A stretch of DNA of 6,362 bases from Candidatus Omnitrophota bacterium (lineage in GTDB: Bacteria; Omnitrophota; Omnitrophia; Omnitrophales; Aquincolibacteriaceae): contig JAMWDC010000134.1 of assembly GCA_023819025.1 (NCBI GenBank), positions 1-6,362 of the forward strand. Direction: 5' to 3'. Each line of letters starts with the position of its first letter. Within the stretch, counting starts at the first letter, position 1. The position numbers and the translations under genes are program-made. The notes below the pieces were generated by a model that was given only the letters and a program-made list of their open reading frames with translations, was not told where the DNA came from and made no database searches. This document shows, piece after piece, positions 5,472 through 6,362 of this stretch.

Positions 5472-6362
5472 TTAAAACCCAGTATCCGTGGCGGGAAGAT
5501 TTAAGTCCGGATAACATTGATTTAAGTAATGGCAGACTGCCGGCTGGAGGGGCTGAATCGGTTGGCTCCATTGGCGGATGAGGTCAGGATTCCACCGGTA
5601 ATAATTCTTAAACAGTTCCACAGGTGTAGTTTTTTCCAACATATACGCTTTCAGCCGTTTATTGGAAGATGCGTTCTTCTTAAAACTTTCGTAATCCAGA
5701 TGCATCGCAAGGGCAGGATTGTTATTCGCCGCAGCGTAGGACCGTATTTCGCTGACAGATTTGAATTCAAAATACCGGTAAAGTTTCTCATGTTTAGGAT
5801 GGACGGAAATCACGAGATCCGTGATACCGGCATAGTCCGAATAGTTAATCATAACTTTGAAAAGACAAAGGGCCTGCGACAGTTTCATTAAATCGGCTAA
5901 AGCAAACCGACGGGCCATGAACTGTGCTAAATCCAGAGCCAAAAGACTTACTTCTGCAAGATACCTCCCGGGTTGGCGTAACTTTTTAATCTCTCCAGGG
6001 AAGACGGCTTCCGAAGGCAACCCGCAAAGTGTATCGGGGATGAGGGTCAGGGTTCCAAGAAGGGATCCCTTTTTTTCCAAAATAAAGGTGCGGGTCTCCG
6101 GCAAAAAACAGAAAGCGGTATAGTGCATGCCCCTAGGGTTGGGCGAACAATATTTCCGGGCGAGGTATTCCTTATAAACCAGTTTGTAGGCCTCTGCCAA
6201 ATCATCGAAACTCCTAACGGGTCGGGCTTGTAGGGTTGAGTCCTGCTTGCGAGCGACATTGCAAAGTGTATTGGCAATAAAGTGGGTGACTTCTTCGTTA
6301 TGAGAAAGGCGTTCTGAATCCTCAAAAGCAATTCCGCATTCGACAATGTTGACGCCGCATTC
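5472..6362 (-). CDS. FeeM-type N-acyl amino acid synthase (GNAT-fold acyltransferase), N-terminus cut by window edge
   Basis: The frame is open from the right edge to TAA 5472-5474, giving 296 residues with no start here. A TTG at 6198-6200 is internal, because the 54 residues before it continue the protein. Family features, numbered from the edge, are YKLVYKEYLARKYC (59-72), GTLTLIPD (103-110), the LAEVSLLAL core (135-143; the Glu is the position linked to catalysis in FeeM), and VHPKHEKLYRYFEFKS (187-202), a typical GNAT-fold end seen also in LuxI-like and exosortase-associated acyltransferases. FeeM enzymes join an acyl chain from acyl-ACP to an amino acid such as tyrosine. Here the acceptor and acyl chain cannot be read. 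Residues 1-45 (starting ECGVNIVECGIAFEDSERLS) precede the catalytic core and must belong to a linker or another domain, possibly PilZ-like, though too little is visible. No acyl carrier protein gene lies nearby in the window. The stop is 80 bases from the convergent flavoenzyme stop. Confidence 0.8.
   Translation of the reverse strand, partial: ECGVNIVECGIAFEDSERLSHNEEVTHFIANTLCNVARKQDSTLQARPVRSFDDLAEAYKLVYKEYLARKYCSPNPRGMHYTAFCFLPETRTFILEKKGSLLGTLTLIPDTLCGLPSEAVFPGEIKKLRQPGRYLAEVSLLALDLAQFMARRFALADLMKLSQALCLFKVMINYSDYAGITDLVISVHPKHEKLYRYFEFKSVSEIRSYAAANNNPALAMHLDYESFKKNASSNKRLKAYMLEKTTPVELFKNYYRWNPDLIRQWSQPIQPLQPAVCHYLNQCYPDLNLPATDTGF

Noticed and set aside
6047..6346. A 99-codon minus-strand frame beginning with ATG near the right edge
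   Set aside because: It overlaps the FeeM-type gene in another frame. The FeeM frame is open across this stretch and joins directly to recognised motifs, while this frame has none.

Overview
The window looks like a stretch of chromosome from a Gram-negative bacterium. The evidence is a lipoprotein-type signal on one gene, a vanillyl-alcohol-oxidase-family flavoenzyme, a FeeM-type acyltransferase and a CPA2 antiporter, in DNA of moderate GC content. Desulfobacterota (former Deltaproteobacteria) or a similar environmental lineage is my best guess. That guess rests on the gene mix, not on a marker gene. I see no phage, insertion sequence, CRISPR, tRNA or rRNA.

Layout. Bases 3-113 (+) are the last 36 codons of a membrane protein. 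A minus-strand group facing it probably forms one transcription unit, read from right to left: a lipoprotein alpha/beta hydrolase of the epoxide-hydrolase type (3583 to 2668, reading frame broken near 2780), a CPA2 cation:proton antiporter (2527 to 1253), and an unusual protein joining a DUF1016/YhcG-type N-terminal helical domain to a staphylococcal-nuclease-like domain (1251 to 142), probably behind a signal peptide. The antiporter and nuclease genes are one base apart.

On the other side of the divergent region 3584-3724 runs a plus-strand unit: a tiny ORF (3725-3805, possibly from 3689) whose stop overlaps by four bases (ATGA) the start of an FAD-dependent 4-cresol dehydrogenase/vanillyl-alcohol oxidase-family enzyme (3802-5391). 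A hairpin followed by a T run (5415-5458) ends that unit. The last gene (minus strand, 5472 to beyond the right edge) is a FeeM-type N-acyl amino acid synthase. Its frame stays open to the last base, so it is truncated by the window and has no start here.

Most notable points: (1) the DUF1016_N plus SNase fusion with all three SNase catalytic residues; (2) a perfect 22-bp palindrome inside its coding region; (3) an inverted duplication in the divergent promoter region that copies the ribosome-binding site and first codons of the hydrolase to face the flavoenzyme, creating the start of the tiny leader ORF; (4) a frameshift that separates the catalytic-histidine segment of the hydrolase from the rest. 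No complete new defence or metabolic system can be demonstrated. The nuclease fusion is the best candidate for undescribed biology.
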